Shown here: positions 27,755 through 36,910 of the stretch, piece after piece
How the letters are laid out: every line of letters starts with the position of its first letter
Position numbering within the stretch: the stretch's first letter is position 1
Source of the DNA: Anaerolineae bacterium
GTDB taxonomy: Bacteria; Chloroflexota; Anaerolineae; Aggregatilineales; J027
Reading direction: 5' to 3'
Assembly (NCBI GenBank): GCA_019913005.1
Contig: JAIOHL010000124.1
Location: 254,227 to 318,226 of the forward strand
DNA length: 64,000 bases
Program-made: the position numbers and the translations under genes
Notes under the pieces: model-generated
Told to the model about the DNA's origin: nothing
Database searches by the model: none
Seen by the model: only the letters and a program-made list of their open reading frames with translations

Positions 27755-29128
27755 GTGAGTGATCTGGAAATTCTGGGGGCGCAATTTCGTCGGGCGCGGG
27801 AAGATCGTCGTCTGACCTTTGAACAAATCGAGCGTCAAACACGTATCCGCGCCCATTACCTAGAAGCCATTGAACTAGGCAATTTTGGCGTTATCCCATC
27901 ACCCGTGCAGCTACGCGGCTTTGTACGTAATTATGCCCGTGCTGTAGGGCTTGACCCCGATTTGATGCTGGGGCAAGTTGAAGAGGCCCTAGCCAATCCG
28001 GGTGGTCGCAGACACAAAAAACAGAAAAAAGACACAACTTCTGGCAATACCCCCCCTGAGGGGTCGGCGGTAATTCCCGATGCCCTTGAAACCTATCGCG
28101 CCCCGGTCATTGTGCCACGTGCCTCCCATTCCAATATTGAGGTGACAGCCGCCCCAACCTATGCCCCTCGCAACCGTAACCCGCTTCGTACTATTCTCGC
28201 GGTAATCGTAGCAACCGTGCTAACCGGGGTCATTATTGGCGGATTGTTGCTGGCTATCAATGATCTGGCAGAAAAAAGTAACCAACCAACGCGGCCATCG
28301 CCTCTGATGGAAATCAACAATAACATCAATAATCCACCACCGATCATTGCTACTAGTACCCCCACGCTAGGGGCCGTTTTCCCACCTCCGGTTAATCCAA
28401 ACCAAACGCTTGAATTTAACTCATCCAGCAGCCTTTATATCTCTATCGCGGCTGTCCAACGGGCATGGGTGCGGGTGATTACGGATGGGGCTATCCAATT
28501 TGAAGGGATTCTCGCCCCCGGCGATGGATTGGGCTATCCAGCTGACCAAAGCATTACCCTCAAAACCACCAACGCGGGTGGTTTACAAGTGACCATTAAT
28601 GGGCAGGAATTTCGCTTGGGGGAGCCACGCCAGCCCTTTGAGCAAACCTTTACCCTTGGTGGTTTGATTACACCCACCTTTGCGCCGACCAATACCCCAA
28701 CGATCACCTATACCCCATCGGCGACTAACACACCGGGGGCATCCATCACCCCCACATTGACGGAAACCCCAACTTTAGAAAGCAATACTACCGGAGATAG
28801 TGCGCCAGTTTCGCCAAGCAACATGACAGCGTTATTGGCAAGTCCGGAGGTCGTCTCTCCCACGCCGCTACCCCCTATTGGTGCGGTTTCGACATCAAGC
28901 ACCACACCCACACCGACCCCGACAACTCAAAATCCCGTTACGACCAATACACTGCCCTCAACGGTGGAGATTTCTTCGCCAACACCGCTGGTGCTAAATT
29001 CCCCGACCTATACCCCCTCGCGCACCCCGACCCATACGCTGCCTCCATCCGCCACGCCGAATATCACCATGACGCCCTCGCCATTTTTGCCCGAAAGAAT
29101 TACGCGAACCCCCACCGTTACAAAATAG
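27755..29128 (+). CDS. RodZ-like HTH membrane protein with Thr/Pro-rich tail
   Basis: RodZ links MreB to the membrane. Residues 1-75 are a Cro/HTH_25 domain (LGAQFRRAREDRRLTFEQIE, GFVRNYARAVGLDPDLML). A membrane helix follows at about 147-170 (ILAVIVATVLTGVIIGGLLL), then the DUF4115 beta domain (SSSLYISIAAVQRAWVRVIT, 225-300). Residues 310-457 form an extracellular Thr/Pro/Ser-rich tail ending with PERITRTPTVTK. That tail is not usual for RodZ and resembles glycosylated linkers. The start is GTG 46 bases after rplI. mreB was not seen in the window. Confidence 0.8.
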   Translation: MSDLEILGAQFRRAREDRRLTFEQIERQTRIRAHYLEAIELGNFGVIPSPVQLRGFVRNYARAVGLDPDLMLGQVEEALANPGGRRHKKQKKDTTSGNTPPEGSAVIPDALETYRAPVIVPRASHSNIEVTAAPTYAPRNRNPLRTILAVIVATVLTGVIIGGLLLAINDLAEKSNQPTRPSPLMEINNNINNPPPIIATSTPTLGAVFPPPVNPNQTLEFNSSSSLYISIAAVQRAWVRVITDGAIQFEGILAPGDGLGYPADQSITLKTTNAGGLQVTINGQEFRLGEPRQPFEQTFTLGGLITPTFAPTNTPTITYTPSATNTPGASITPTLTETPTLESNTTGDSAPVSPSNMTALLASPEVVSPTPLPPIGAVSTSSTTPTPTPTTQNPVTTNTLPSTVEISSPTPLVLNSPTYTPSRTPTHTLPPSATPNITMTPSPFLPERITRTPTVTK

Positions 29129-29202
29129 CGTTCATTTTCCGGCTGTCGTTCATTACAATAGCCTGTATCTACTTGGAACCCACTTGGAAGGAAATGGCTG
29201 GC

Positions 29203-29976
29203 ATGACCCAGTTCTACGATACGATTGCACGCTTTTACGACGCCGAAAATCTGGATATGACCGACGACTTGGCTTTTTACAGTGAACTGGCTGCCGAATA
29301 TGGCGAACCTATTTTGGATGTGGGCTGTGGCACAGGCCGGGTGATGCTGCATCTGGCACAGGAGGGTTATCAATGCGTGGGTGTGGACACCTCACCGCAA
29401 ATGCTGGCGCGGGGCAAGCGCAAGGTTGAGACATTAGGGGCAGATGTCGTGGAACTGGCCCGTTTTGTCGAAGGGGATATTGCTACCTACAGCGCCCCCG
29501 ACACGTATAACATGATTTTGCTGCCCTATCATGCCTTTATGCACTTTCAGGAACAAAATCAGCAACTAGCCATTCTACAACAGCTAAAAACAAATTTGGC
29601 GGAGGACGGGATCATCGTTTTTGATTTGCCGAATGCCGGGGAAGCCTTTAGTACACAAGACGACCATACCATTTCACTTGAGCGCACCTTTATTGAACCG
29701 GAAACGGGCCATCTGGTGATGCAGCAGTCGGTGAGTCAATTAGACCGCGCCGAACAACTGCTATATATCACATGGATCTATGATGAAGTCACCGCCGATG
29801 GTACGGTGAAACGTACTGTTGCGCCGCTCGTGCTGCGTTATGTATTCCTAAGCGAACTCAAGCTGTTGTTGGCCGCCAGTGGATTGGAATTGTTTGAGGT
29901 ACACGGGGATTATGATGGCAGCCCCTATGCTGATGGTAGTCCACGCATGATCGTGGTGGCGGGTAAGGCCGACTAA
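29203..29976 (+). CDS. Class I SAM-dependent methyltransferase
   Basis: The protein has the SAM-binding motif I ILDVGCGTGRVMLHLAQEGY near 36-55, motif II (CVGVDTSPQMLARGKRK) and motif III (YNMILLPYHAFMHFQEQ). The 257-residue length fits the methyltransferase 11/25 group that follows a YDxxAxFYD N-terminus (FYDTIARFYDAENLDM). The substrate is not predictable. The ATG at 29203 aligns with that N-terminus; upstream codons at 29173 and 29193 are possible. Its last four bases overlap mgtC, transcribed from the other side. Confidence 0.8.
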   Translation: MTQFYDTIARFYDAENLDMTDDLAFYSELAAEYGEPILDVGCGTGRVMLHLAQEGYQCVGVDTSPQMLARGKRKVETLGADVVELARFVEGDIATYSAPDTYNMILLPYHAFMHFQEQNQQLAILQQLKTNLAEDGIIVFDLPNAGEAFSTQDDHTISLERTFIEPETGHLVMQQSVSQLDRAEQLLYITWIYDEVTADGTVKRTVAPLVLRYVFLSELKLLLAASGLELFEVHGDYDGSPYADGSPRMIVVAGKAD

Positions 29977-30464
29977 AAAAATGCTTTGGGATCCGGAGCT
30001 TCTTCGGGGTGATGGTGTTTGTCCGTCGCAGTGTGTTTGACTGTGTGACCATTTTTGCCTGATTCTAGGCGGGGAATGACACTTAGAACAAAGGCAAAGA
30101 GCAAGGTCGAGCCGATTGCCAAAATGTATAACTCATAACCAACGACGATACCGACAATCGCTACCATCCAAATACTGGCTGCGGTTGTTAATCCATGAAC
30201 GCTCGTTTTGCGCTGAAGTACCACGCCTGCTCCCAAAAAACCAATCCCGGTCAAGAGGTTAGCCGTCATACGGGCTTCGCTGTCCGAACCGTAAATGATG
30301 CGGGACATAATCGTCAGCAAAGCACAACTCATACACACCAACATGTGGGTACGGAGGCCTGCTGGACGCTGACGTTTTTCACGGTCAAGGCCGGGGATAA
30401 TTGCCAAAACCCCAGCAATGGCAACCACTACAAGGGCGTTCCACTGCTCGGAACTATATTCCAT
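29973..30464 (-). CDS. MgtC/SapB family membrane protein
   Basis: MgtC-family proteins are membrane proteins related to magnesium limitation or other ion homeostasis. The 163-residue protein has the diagnostic GLDREKRQRPAGLRTHMLV loop after its first helix and the second hallmark LLTGIGFLGAGVVLQRK. Four helices are predicted; the C-terminus is a His-rich cytosolic tail. It is shorter than the E. coli or Salmonella MgtC since the cytosolic C-terminal domain is missing. It lies 6 bases after the PAAR gene. Confidence 0.85.
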   Translation of the reverse strand: MEYSSEQWNALVVVAIAGVLAIIPGLDREKRQRPAGLRTHMLVCMSCALLTIMSRIIYGSDSEARMTANLLTGIGFLGAGVVLQRKTSVHGLTTAASIWMVAIVGIVVGYELYILAIGSTLLFAFVLSVIPRLESGKNGHTVKHTATDKHHHPEEAPDPKAFF

Positions 30465-30470
30465 TTTGCT

Positions 30471-30761
30471 CTAACCACCTATCAAGACCGTCGGTGCGCC
30501 TGAAATGATCGTTGTCGAAACAGGTGCGCCGGATTGGTTATTCACCCCTGAGACCATTGAAGTCGAGCGAGCCGCTGGACGCCCCCCGATCATCACCGTC
30601 ATTGACCCCATGGTAATTGCCCCTGAAATGGCAGCCCCAGCCACCAAATCCCCAACAACAGCGGCAGGCATCCCTCCAATCAACACATTGGGAACACCCG
30701 GCCCAGTAATTGCATCACCAGTGGCAGACATATCGGCTAAACGTGCGGCGGGAAATGACAT
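30471..30761 (-). CDS. Orphan PAAR-motif protein
   Basis: PAAR proteins cap the spike of type VI or phage-tail-like contractile injection systems. The 96-residue protein has the motif twice: PAARLADMSATG...PNVLIGGMPAAVVGD and TVMIGGRPAARSTS, with a final PTVLIGG. The usual zinc-binding His/Cys residues are not apparent in the loops. No VgrG, sheath, tube or baseplate gene lies near, so its use is unclear. It could tip a structure encoded elsewhere. It lies between radA and mgtC on the same strand. Confidence 0.75.
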   Translation of the reverse strand: MSFPAARLADMSATGDAITGPGVPNVLIGGMPAAVVGDLVAGAAISGAITMGSMTVMIGGRPAARSTSMVSGVNNQSGAPVSTTIISGAPTVLIGG

Positions 30762-30826
30762 AGGCGCTTCAATTCCTTTCCAAGTTTGTTAAATTTATTT
30801 TACCGTATTATTGACAGCGGGTCAAT

Positions 30827-32218
30827 TTAGCGGCGCTCATCGTCGGGTAGTGCAATACGCAAGGCGTCATAAAGAGAGCGTACTGGAATCACCTCGATTT
30901 TGCCAGCAGATTTCTCATCTCCCCGGCGAGAACGTGGCACAATCGCCCGTCGAAAGCCTAGCTTCGCGGCTTCATTCAGTCGGGTGTTTAATTGGCTGAC
31001 GGCACGCAGTTCACCACTCAAGCCGATTTCGCCTACAATCGCCAAATCTGCGGGAACGGGGATATTACGAGCGCTAGACGCAATCGCAATCGCCACCGCT
31101 AGGTCTGCGGCGGGTTCATCAATCGTCAGGCCCGCCACCACATTGACAAATACATCTTGTTCATACAGTTTAAAACCGACCCGCTGAGTCAATACGGCGA
31201 TCAACAGTTGCAGACGGTTAAAATCCACCCCATTGGCCGTGCGGCGCGGATTGGGATAAGCAGTTTGGCTTGTCAGAGCCTGCACCTCTACCAACAAAGG
31301 GCGGGTGCCTTCCATTGTCAAGGCAATGGCGCTCCCCGGCGCGTTCACGACCCGTTCAGCCAAGAATACTTCAGAGGGGTTGCTGACCTCGACCATACCA
31401 CTGCCCTGCATTTCAAAGACACCCGTTTCGTTGGTCGCCCCAAACCGATTTTTGACACTCCGCAGCAACCGATAGACCTGAAAGGTATCGCCTTCAAGAT
31501 ACAACACCACGTCTACGATATGTTCCAAAACACGCGGGCCAGCAATGGTACCCTCTTTGGTGACATGCCCGACCAAGATAATTGCAATCCCGCTAGATTT
31601 TGCCAACATTTGCAGTCGAGCCGCACATTCGCGCACCTGACTGACGCTGCCCGCTGAATAGGCTTTATCTTCGGTATAGGTGGTCTGGATGGAATCTACA
31701 ATCACCATCAAAGGCTGGATTTCTTGGATATGCTCGACAATCGTCTCAAGCGAAGTCTCGGTGACAAGAAATAAATCTTCGGCTTGAATGCCGAGGCGTT
31801 CCCCACGCAGTTTGATTTGCTGCTCACTCTCCTCACCAGAGACATACAGCACTCGTCCTAAATCATTCGCCAATTCCGCCGCGATTTGCAGCAGGAGGGT
31901 GCTTTTGCCGATGCCGGGATCACCCCCGACCAAAACAAGACTTCCCGGTACTAAGCCGCCACCCAAAACCCGTGAAAATTCTTGATTACGAACGGGCCAG
32001 CGTTTGGTACTGGCCTGCTCAACTTCGTGAAAGCGTTTGGCTTTGGAGCGGGTTGCCCCACCTAACGATTGGCGGGCAGATGGGAGTGGCTCTGGTTCCT
32101 CAACCACTTCCACCATCGTGTTGAAATTGCCACACTGGGTACATTTCCCCATATAACGCAGCGAACGCCAGCCGCATTCGGAGCATTCGTAATAGGTCTG
32201 GGCTTTTTTCTTCGCCAT
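30827..32218 (-). CDS. radA: DNA repair protein RadA/Sms
   Basis: RadA processes recombination intermediates as a hexameric helicase-like ATPase. The 463-residue protein has the N-terminal zinc finger with C12, C15, C26 and C29, Walker A VGGDPGIGKSTLLLQIAAE near 96, the KNRFG motif (VKNRFGATNETGVFEMQ) near 256, and the C-terminal Lon-like domain (PAADLAVAIAIASSARN). Length is normal. The gene diverges from the nicotinate phosphoribosyltransferase gene across 164 bases. Confidence 0.95.
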   Translation of the reverse strand: MAKKKAQTYYECSECGWRSLRYMGKCTQCGNFNTMVEVVEEPEPLPSARQSLGGATRSKAKRFHEVEQASTKRWPVRNQEFSRVLGGGLVPGSLVLVGGDPGIGKSTLLLQIAAELANDLGRVLYVSGEESEQQIKLRGERLGIQAEDLFLVTETSLETIVEHIQEIQPLMVIVDSIQTTYTEDKAYSAGSVSQVRECAARLQMLAKSSGIAIILVGHVTKEGTIAGPRVLEHIVDVVLYLEGDTFQVYRLLRSVKNRFGATNETGVFEMQGSGMVEVSNPSEVFLAERVVNAPGSAIALTMEGTRPLLVEVQALTSQTAYPNPRRTANGVDFNRLQLLIAVLTQRVGFKLYEQDVFVNVVAGLTIDEPAADLAVAIAIASSARNIPVPADLAIVGEIGLSGELRAVSQLNTRLNEAAKLGFRRAIVPRSRRGDEKSAGKIEVIPVRSLYDALRIALPDDERR

Positions 32219-32315
32219 GCGTCCTCAAATCTTATATGCTGACAGTCACTATCACCGATTCTTGCCAGAGAGCATTATAATCCGAACACGGGTTCTATAC
32301 AATTGGAAGCGATTT

Positions 32316-32345
32316 TTGATACAAATCGAAAAGCCGGGATATAAT
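32316..32345 (+). promoter_or_regulatory. Promoter of the nicotinate phosphoribosyltransferase gene
   Basis: TTGATA at 32316-32321, 18-base spacer and TATAAT at 32340-32345, about 38 bases before the ATG. This lies in the 164-base spacer shared with radA. Confidence 0.6.
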
Positions 32346-32382
32346 TTGACCGCAATTATCCAGCGAATAACAGTGGGAATCC

Positions 32383-33756
32383 ATGAGCATCTTCAATAAC
32401 CGTCGCCTCACCAATCAAACATTTAAATTGGACATCGAACGAATGCAGCGCGGCTGGTATTCCGATAAATACTTCGAGAATATCAGCATTATGCTCAACA
32501 CACTGCATGAACAAGGATACACTTTCCAAGCCGATAGCCCGCGCTTCACCGCCGAGCAGAATCAACACTATCGTGGTTTCCCGATGGGGGATATTGAAGT
32601 CGAGATGCAGTGGTTCAATCGGCGCAAACCTGCCACGTTAATTGGTGGGGTGGATAAAGCGCTGGCGATGCTCTATCACTGTGCGGGGTATCCCAACGAG
32701 GATGGCACATTTACCCGCACATGGCAGGAATTGGAAGTTGAAGCGATACAGGACGGCGTATTTACCCATTACAACGGTGACTCGACGAATGTAGAACCCG
32801 TGCTAAAAGTGCGTGGGCCATATCGCTATTTTGCCATGCTCGAAACCCCAACACTCGGCATCTTGTCGCGGGTCAGCCGTATCGCCACCAATGTTTACAA
32901 CACACTCGTCGCGGCGCGGGGTAAACAAGTCTTATTTTTTCCGGCCCGGTTCGATGTCCACGAAGTTCAGGCGGCTGATGGCTATGCCTATGATTTGGCG
33001 GTACAGCGCTACAACATGGATTATGGAGCAAAAGTACGCAGTCTGGTCAGCACCGACGCGCAGGGTGATTGGTGGGGTGGTGATGGTGGTGGAACAGTGC
33101 CTCATGCCGTCATTGCTTGTTTTTTGGGCAATACCACCGAAGCGATGCTGCAATTCGCCGCTACACAACCACCCCATGTTCCCCGTATTGCGCTGGTGGA
33201 TTTTAATAATGACTCGGTGGGTACATCTCTAGCCGTTGCTAAAGCCATGTTCGAGCGATACCAAGATTTAAAGGCCGCTGGTAATGACCACGAAGCCGAT
33301 AAATTTCGATTATTTGGCGTGCGGCTAGATACAAGCGGCAATATGCGCGATATTGCGCTTGACCCTATCGGCGACCCCAAACTGGATTTCGGTGTCAATC
33401 CACGTCTTGTGGTAATGGTACGCAAAGCATTAAACAGCGCATGGGAACAATGGGGGCTGTCCCGCGAATGGGAATTGGAGGCCCAACATTACTGCCAGAA
33501 TATCAAAATTGTGGTGGGAGGTGGCTTCACACCCGAAAAAATTGCTAGTTTCGAGGCGCTGGGTGTCCCCTCCGATATTTATGGTGTGGGGTCAAGCCTT
33601 ATGCTCAATGAAAGCAGTACCAATACGGACTTTACCGCCGATGTGGTACGGGTCAAAATTCATGGCGAGTGGATTGATATGGCAAAAATAGGCCGCCGCG
33701 CTTGCGATAACCCTAACCTCGAAGCTATTACCTTTGATTACATGGACGCCGTATGA
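32383..33756 (+). CDS. Nicotinate phosphoribosyltransferase
   Basis: The enzyme makes nicotinate mononucleotide from nicotinate and PRPP in NAD salvage. The 457-residue protein has the family opening FKLDIERMQRGWYSDKYFE, the substrate strands LKVRGPYRYFAMLETPTLG and KQVLFFPARFDVHEVQAADG, and the phosphate-binding segment IKIVVGGGFTPEKIASFEAL with GVPSDIYGVGSSLM. This is the class seen in archaea and many actinobacterial and Chloroflexota genomes. A nicotinamidase-like gene lies 1.5 kb downstream on the other strand. Confidence 0.87.
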   Translation: MSIFNNRRLTNQTFKLDIERMQRGWYSDKYFENISIMLNTLHEQGYTFQADSPRFTAEQNQHYRGFPMGDIEVEMQWFNRRKPATLIGGVDKALAMLYHCAGYPNEDGTFTRTWQELEVEAIQDGVFTHYNGDSTNVEPVLKVRGPYRYFAMLETPTLGILSRVSRIATNVYNTLVAARGKQVLFFPARFDVHEVQAADGYAYDLAVQRYNMDYGAKVRSLVSTDAQGDWWGGDGGGTVPHAVIACFLGNTTEAMLQFAATQPPHVPRIALVDFNNDSVGTSLAVAKAMFERYQDLKAAGNDHEADKFRLFGVRLDTSGNMRDIALDPIGDPKLDFGVNPRLVVMVRKALNSAWEQWGLSREWELEAQHYCQNIKIVVGGGFTPEKIASFEALGVPSDIYGVGSSLMLNESSTNTDFTADVVRVKIHGEWIDMAKIGRRACDNPNLEAITFDYMDAV

Positions 33757-33885
33757 TCCTGCCCCAATCTTTGGGAGTGTCCAAGACGCGAATTTTGGGA
33801 TATTAAAATTAATGCCTTGGCGTATTGAAATTGCCAATTTTCCAGTGAACCGACAAATCTGGCACATAACAAAGGAGCAAACCGC

Positions 33886-34926
33886 GTGAGTGTTCGATTT
33901 CGCAAAAGTGTCAAAATTCTGCCCGGTGTACGGGTGAATCTCAGTAAATCGGGGCCATCGCTGAGTATTGGCGGGGGTGGCTTAACCCTGAATTATAGCA
34001 AACAAGGGGTACGCACGACGGCAGACCTCCCCGGTGGCCTGTATTACACCAAATTGCATGGGGACGCCGATGAAAAAACCGCCGAATCAAAAACTGAACA
34101 AGCCCCGACAGAAGAAATAGCCTCTAAAAAACTAGACACTGACTTTTTTGACCGTGTTAGGATGTCGGAGGGCGAAGAGCAGTTCGTCAAAGGGCTAAAG
34201 GAGTTTGCAGCAGGCAACGCGGAAACCGCCCTAAGCCATCTAAGCCAAGCCACCGATATTCCTGATGGGGCATTTTTGGCTGGGGCCGTCGCTTTGAGCC
34301 TCGAAAAATACACCGAGAGCCTGCAATATCTGGAAAAAGCCGCCGCCCAAAAAGAGAAGCTAGGGGAGCGCTTTAAAAAATATGGCGTTTCTTCAGAAGT
34401 AGAGGTCCCAATCACTGAAGAAATTTCGGTGTTGCAAGAAGCCGATGAACGGGGCCTGATTCTGCTGCTTGCTGAGGCCTATCAGCACACGGGCAATATG
34501 GAACGGGCCACTGATGCCATGCGTGAATTGCTCAAACTCATTCCCCCAGAAGATATTGTGGCGCGATTGTCGTTAGTCGAAATGCTCTCCGACAGCAAAG
34601 GCGATGATGTGGAGACCTGCAAGGAGATTATCGCGCTGGTCGGCGATATTCCTAACGAAACGCCTTTCCACACCATGCTGCTGCTCTATAAAGCCCGTGC
34701 GCTACGAAAAGTAGGGTTAAATGACATCGCCAAGAAAACCCTCAGTGATGCCCTGCGACGCACCAAAGATCGTTCAACAGAAGTGTTGAATACCCTCCGT
34801 TATGAACGGGCTATCCTGTTGGAAGCGATGGGTCAAAAAGCCGCTGCCCGCAAGGATTTGGAAACGATCTTCGCCTCCGATCCCCATTTTGAGGATGTGG
34901 CCGAACGGTTGAATATAAGCGCGTAA
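33886..34926 (+). CDS. DUF4236 plus tetratricopeptide-like protein
   Basis: Residues 1-55 match DUF4236: MSVRFRKSVKILPGVRVNLS, then SGPSLSIGGGGLTLNYSK. Residues 80-346 are helical repeats resembling TPRs (AGAVALSLEKYTESLQYLEK, AEAYQHTGNMERATDAMREL, ERAILLEAMGQKAAARKDLE). Such repeats serve as protein scaffolds. No enzymatic motif. The GTG start has AAAGGAG upstream. DUF4236 function is unknown. Confidence 0.7.
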   Translation: MSVRFRKSVKILPGVRVNLSKSGPSLSIGGGGLTLNYSKQGVRTTADLPGGLYYTKLHGDADEKTAESKTEQAPTEEIASKKLDTDFFDRVRMSEGEEQFVKGLKEFAAGNAETALSHLSQATDIPDGAFLAGAVALSLEKYTESLQYLEKAAAQKEKLGERFKKYGVSSEVEVPITEEISVLQEADERGLILLLAEAYQHTGNMERATDAMRELLKLIPPEDIVARLSLVEMLSDSKGDDVETCKEIIALVGDIPNETPFHTMLLLYKARALRKVGLNDIAKKTLSDALRRTKDRSTEVLNTLRYERAILLEAMGQKAAARKDLETIFASDPHFEDVAERLNISA

Positions 34927-34960
34927 AATAAATCAGGGGTGATGACTCACCCCCTCAATT

Positions 34961-35176
34961 TCAATCTTTAAAACTACCATCAGCACGTCTAGCATGGGCA
35001 GATAGCAGATGACCACACTGAGGACATCTTCTTCCACCCGCATTTTTTAACGAACGCATTAGAGGAACTATGCCTAATGTACAGACGAAGAGAACTAGAT
35101 TCATCAAATTGTAAATCCAAGTTTCTAAACAGCTTCGAGTACAAACATTGCAATCTCTACATCCGCCTTTTGACAT
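34961..35176 (-). CDS. Small cysteine-rich membrane protein
   Basis: This 71-residue frame has a strong ribosome site (AGGAG seven bases before the ATG). It begins GGCRDCNVCTRSC, then one membrane helix LMNLVLFVCTLGIVPLM at about 24-40, then a zinc-ribbon-like CPQCGHLLSAH near the end. Unrecognised. The Cys clusters could bind zinc or iron, or sense redox state. It is alone between the DUF4236 gene and the isochorismatase gene. Confidence 0.65.
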   Translation of the reverse strand: MSKGGCRDCNVCTRSCLETWIYNLMNLVLFVCTLGIVPLMRSLKNAGGRRCPQCGHLLSAHARRADGSFKD

Positions 35177-35260
35177 GCTATACTCCTAAAAAGGATTTAT
35201 TTATTTACAACCTCTCGTGAGTATACCATGATTATTTATCTGCCTCAAACGAGAAGGTTA

Positions 35261-36184
35261 TCAGCCAATCGGATCAGTTGATTTCACCAAACGCAGACCG
35301 ATATTGGCAAATCGCGCAAATACCTCATTCGCCATCGCATCAAAATCAATTTCAGGGTGCGCCACTGACGACGTACAGTCCACCAAAATGCGCAGTTTGG
35401 CAACAATCTCCGGGCTATTGGCATAGAAACGCATCATCGAACTCACCGTTTCCAAAACACAGTGGCTCTTAGCCTGCCCTGCAATAAACACTAGATCATG
35501 CGAGGCGACCATCTCTAAAAACGGGATATTGAGATTACCCATCGGCGTTTCGGAGACTTTGACCTCCGGCTCAAGGATGGAATAATGTTCCGTTTTGGGA
35601 ATCGAGCCTTTGGTCAGAAATATTGGGGCGCTTTGACGGGCTGCCGCATGATAGGCAATCGCTTCATAAAGCGTGGGAGCAATGGCATGACCCGGTGTGC
35701 CAATCATGGTGTGATAGGGCCAGATCATCAACTGTTTTTTGGCGTGCTCCTCCAACTGCTCCAAATACTCCATTGACCATGCTTCTTCATAGAGGGGTGT
35801 CCAATAACCCGCTTTGGCTTCGGCACTGCTAATGATGGTAAACGGCTCCGGATATGCCCCTCCGCGATCCATCCACCATGTCGGGTAGAAAATTTGCACG
35901 GGCACATGGCTGTCCAGTGAAGCGGCAATAGTCGTAATACGCCCAGCGTGATGATAGAGCCATTCCACTGTACGCTGCGTATCCTCGACTGCGCCGGGGA
36001 CGCTTAATGTGCCATCGCGGTGAATAAAATCCACCTGCGGGTCTACCAACAACAGCAAAATTTTCACTTCATCATCTTTGGCGGGGTTAAAGCCTGCTAC
36101 TTGCCCTTCTAAAACCGCTTGGGTCGTATTCGGTGGCATCAAGCGACCAACATTTTCGGGACGATAGTAGGACGGAAATGACAA
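35261..36184 (-). CDS. Nicotinamidase-like isochorismatase-family hydrolase
   Basis: These hydrolases use a Cys-Asp-Lys triad. Visible residues are D48 in LLLLVDPQVDF, K192 in FLTKGSIPK, and C242 in AGQAKSHCVLETV. Metal-site-like features are DSH near 91-93 and the WPYHTMIGTPG block near 155-165, which matches the nicotinamidase pattern. At 307 residues it is longer than PncA (~190-210) with extra N-terminal and internal segments. TTG start with GAGGTGA upstream. Nearness to the nicotinate phosphoribosyltransferase supports nicotinamide deamidation, by inference. Confidence 0.75.
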   Translation of the reverse strand: MSFPSYYRPENVGRLMPPNTTQAVLEGQVAGFNPAKDDEVKILLLLVDPQVDFIHRDGTLSVPGAVEDTQRTVEWLYHHAGRITTIAASLDSHVPVQIFYPTWWMDRGGAYPEPFTIISSAEAKAGYWTPLYEEAWSMEYLEQLEEHAKKQLMIWPYHTMIGTPGHAIAPTLYEAIAYHAAARQSAPIFLTKGSIPKTEHYSILEPEVKVSETPMGNLNIPFLEMVASHDLVFIAGQAKSHCVLETVSSMMRFYANSPEIVAKLRILVDCTSSVAHPEIDFDAMANEVFARFANIGLRLVKSTDPIG

Positions 36185-36279
36185 TGTTCACCTCACATTT
36201 CCAACGGGGCGATTTTGTGTGAGAATTATAGCGGGTTTGAAGGTGAAATTAAGAGAACATCGGAGTAGGAGTCAACCCA

Positions 36280-36870
36280 ATGGCAGATTCCATTAAATTG
36301 TATCATGTCTATTCAACACTGCCCGTATTGGAGGTGAAGGGGATTAAATGCCAAAACGTCCACGTCAGTTGGTTCGTGCGGGGCAGAGCAGAACCACCCG
36401 TGCCCTATGAAATCCTCATCAATGATTATGATCCCTCGGTTGGTCATGCGGTTCATGCCCAAAATGCCGTCAAAGAACTGTTCACCATTGAAGAGGCCGA
36501 TGCCTTTAGCGCCTATCTGATCCGCAGCAAAATTGATGCAACCCCCATTATCAAAGCCGCTGAACTACCGTTTGATATGAAGCGAGCAGGTTTCTTAGAA
36601 TTCGCCGTTGGGGAAGCCGCCGGGTTTTATCGGGCTTCTGAAGAGGACGATTATAATCTACCCTTTGAAGTTTGGGGGTACTACGATGCCAAAGATCAGT
36701 ATGTATCGGCATGGACAGAAAAGCCAATTGACCCGGAAATTGATCTCGTCCAGAAGTTATTGGAGCAATCCATCACACTCGGATTACGCCGCAAATCAAA
36801 ACCAGAGACGATACGCAACATTGCTCAACAACTGGTGGGTAAAGGGTATCGCGTCGTCATCAGCAAATAA
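36280..36870 (+). CDS. Conserved-looking hypothetical protein
   Basis: The 196-residue protein is not recognised. It is soluble, with mixed alpha/beta content; segments include VHVSWFVRGRAEPPVPYEIL and FEVWGYYDAKDQYVSAW, and the C-terminus resembles a helix-rich dimer region. AGGAG lies ten bases before the ATG. It is a single transcription unit ending at a hairpin terminator and diverges from the nicotinamidase-like gene. Confidence 0.65.
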   Translation: MADSIKLYHVYSTLPVLEVKGIKCQNVHVSWFVRGRAEPPVPYEILINDYDPSVGHAVHAQNAVKELFTIEEADAFSAYLIRSKIDATPIIKAAELPFDMKRAGFLEFAVGEAAGFYRASEEDDYNLPFEVWGYYDAKDQYVSAWTEKPIDPEIDLVQKLLEQSITLGLRRKSKPETIRNIAQQLVGKGYRVVISK

Positions 36871-36876
36871 ACAACA

Positions 36877-36906
36877 AGGGCAGATTCAGCACCTGCCCTG
36901 TTTTTT
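36877..36906 (+). terminator. Rho-independent terminator after the hypothetical gene
   Basis: AGGGCAG at 36877-36883 pairs with CTGCCCT at 36893-36899, 9-base loop, then GTTTTTT. Similar in sequence to the terminator at 52114-52142. Confidence 0.8.
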
Positions 36907-36910
36907 CACA

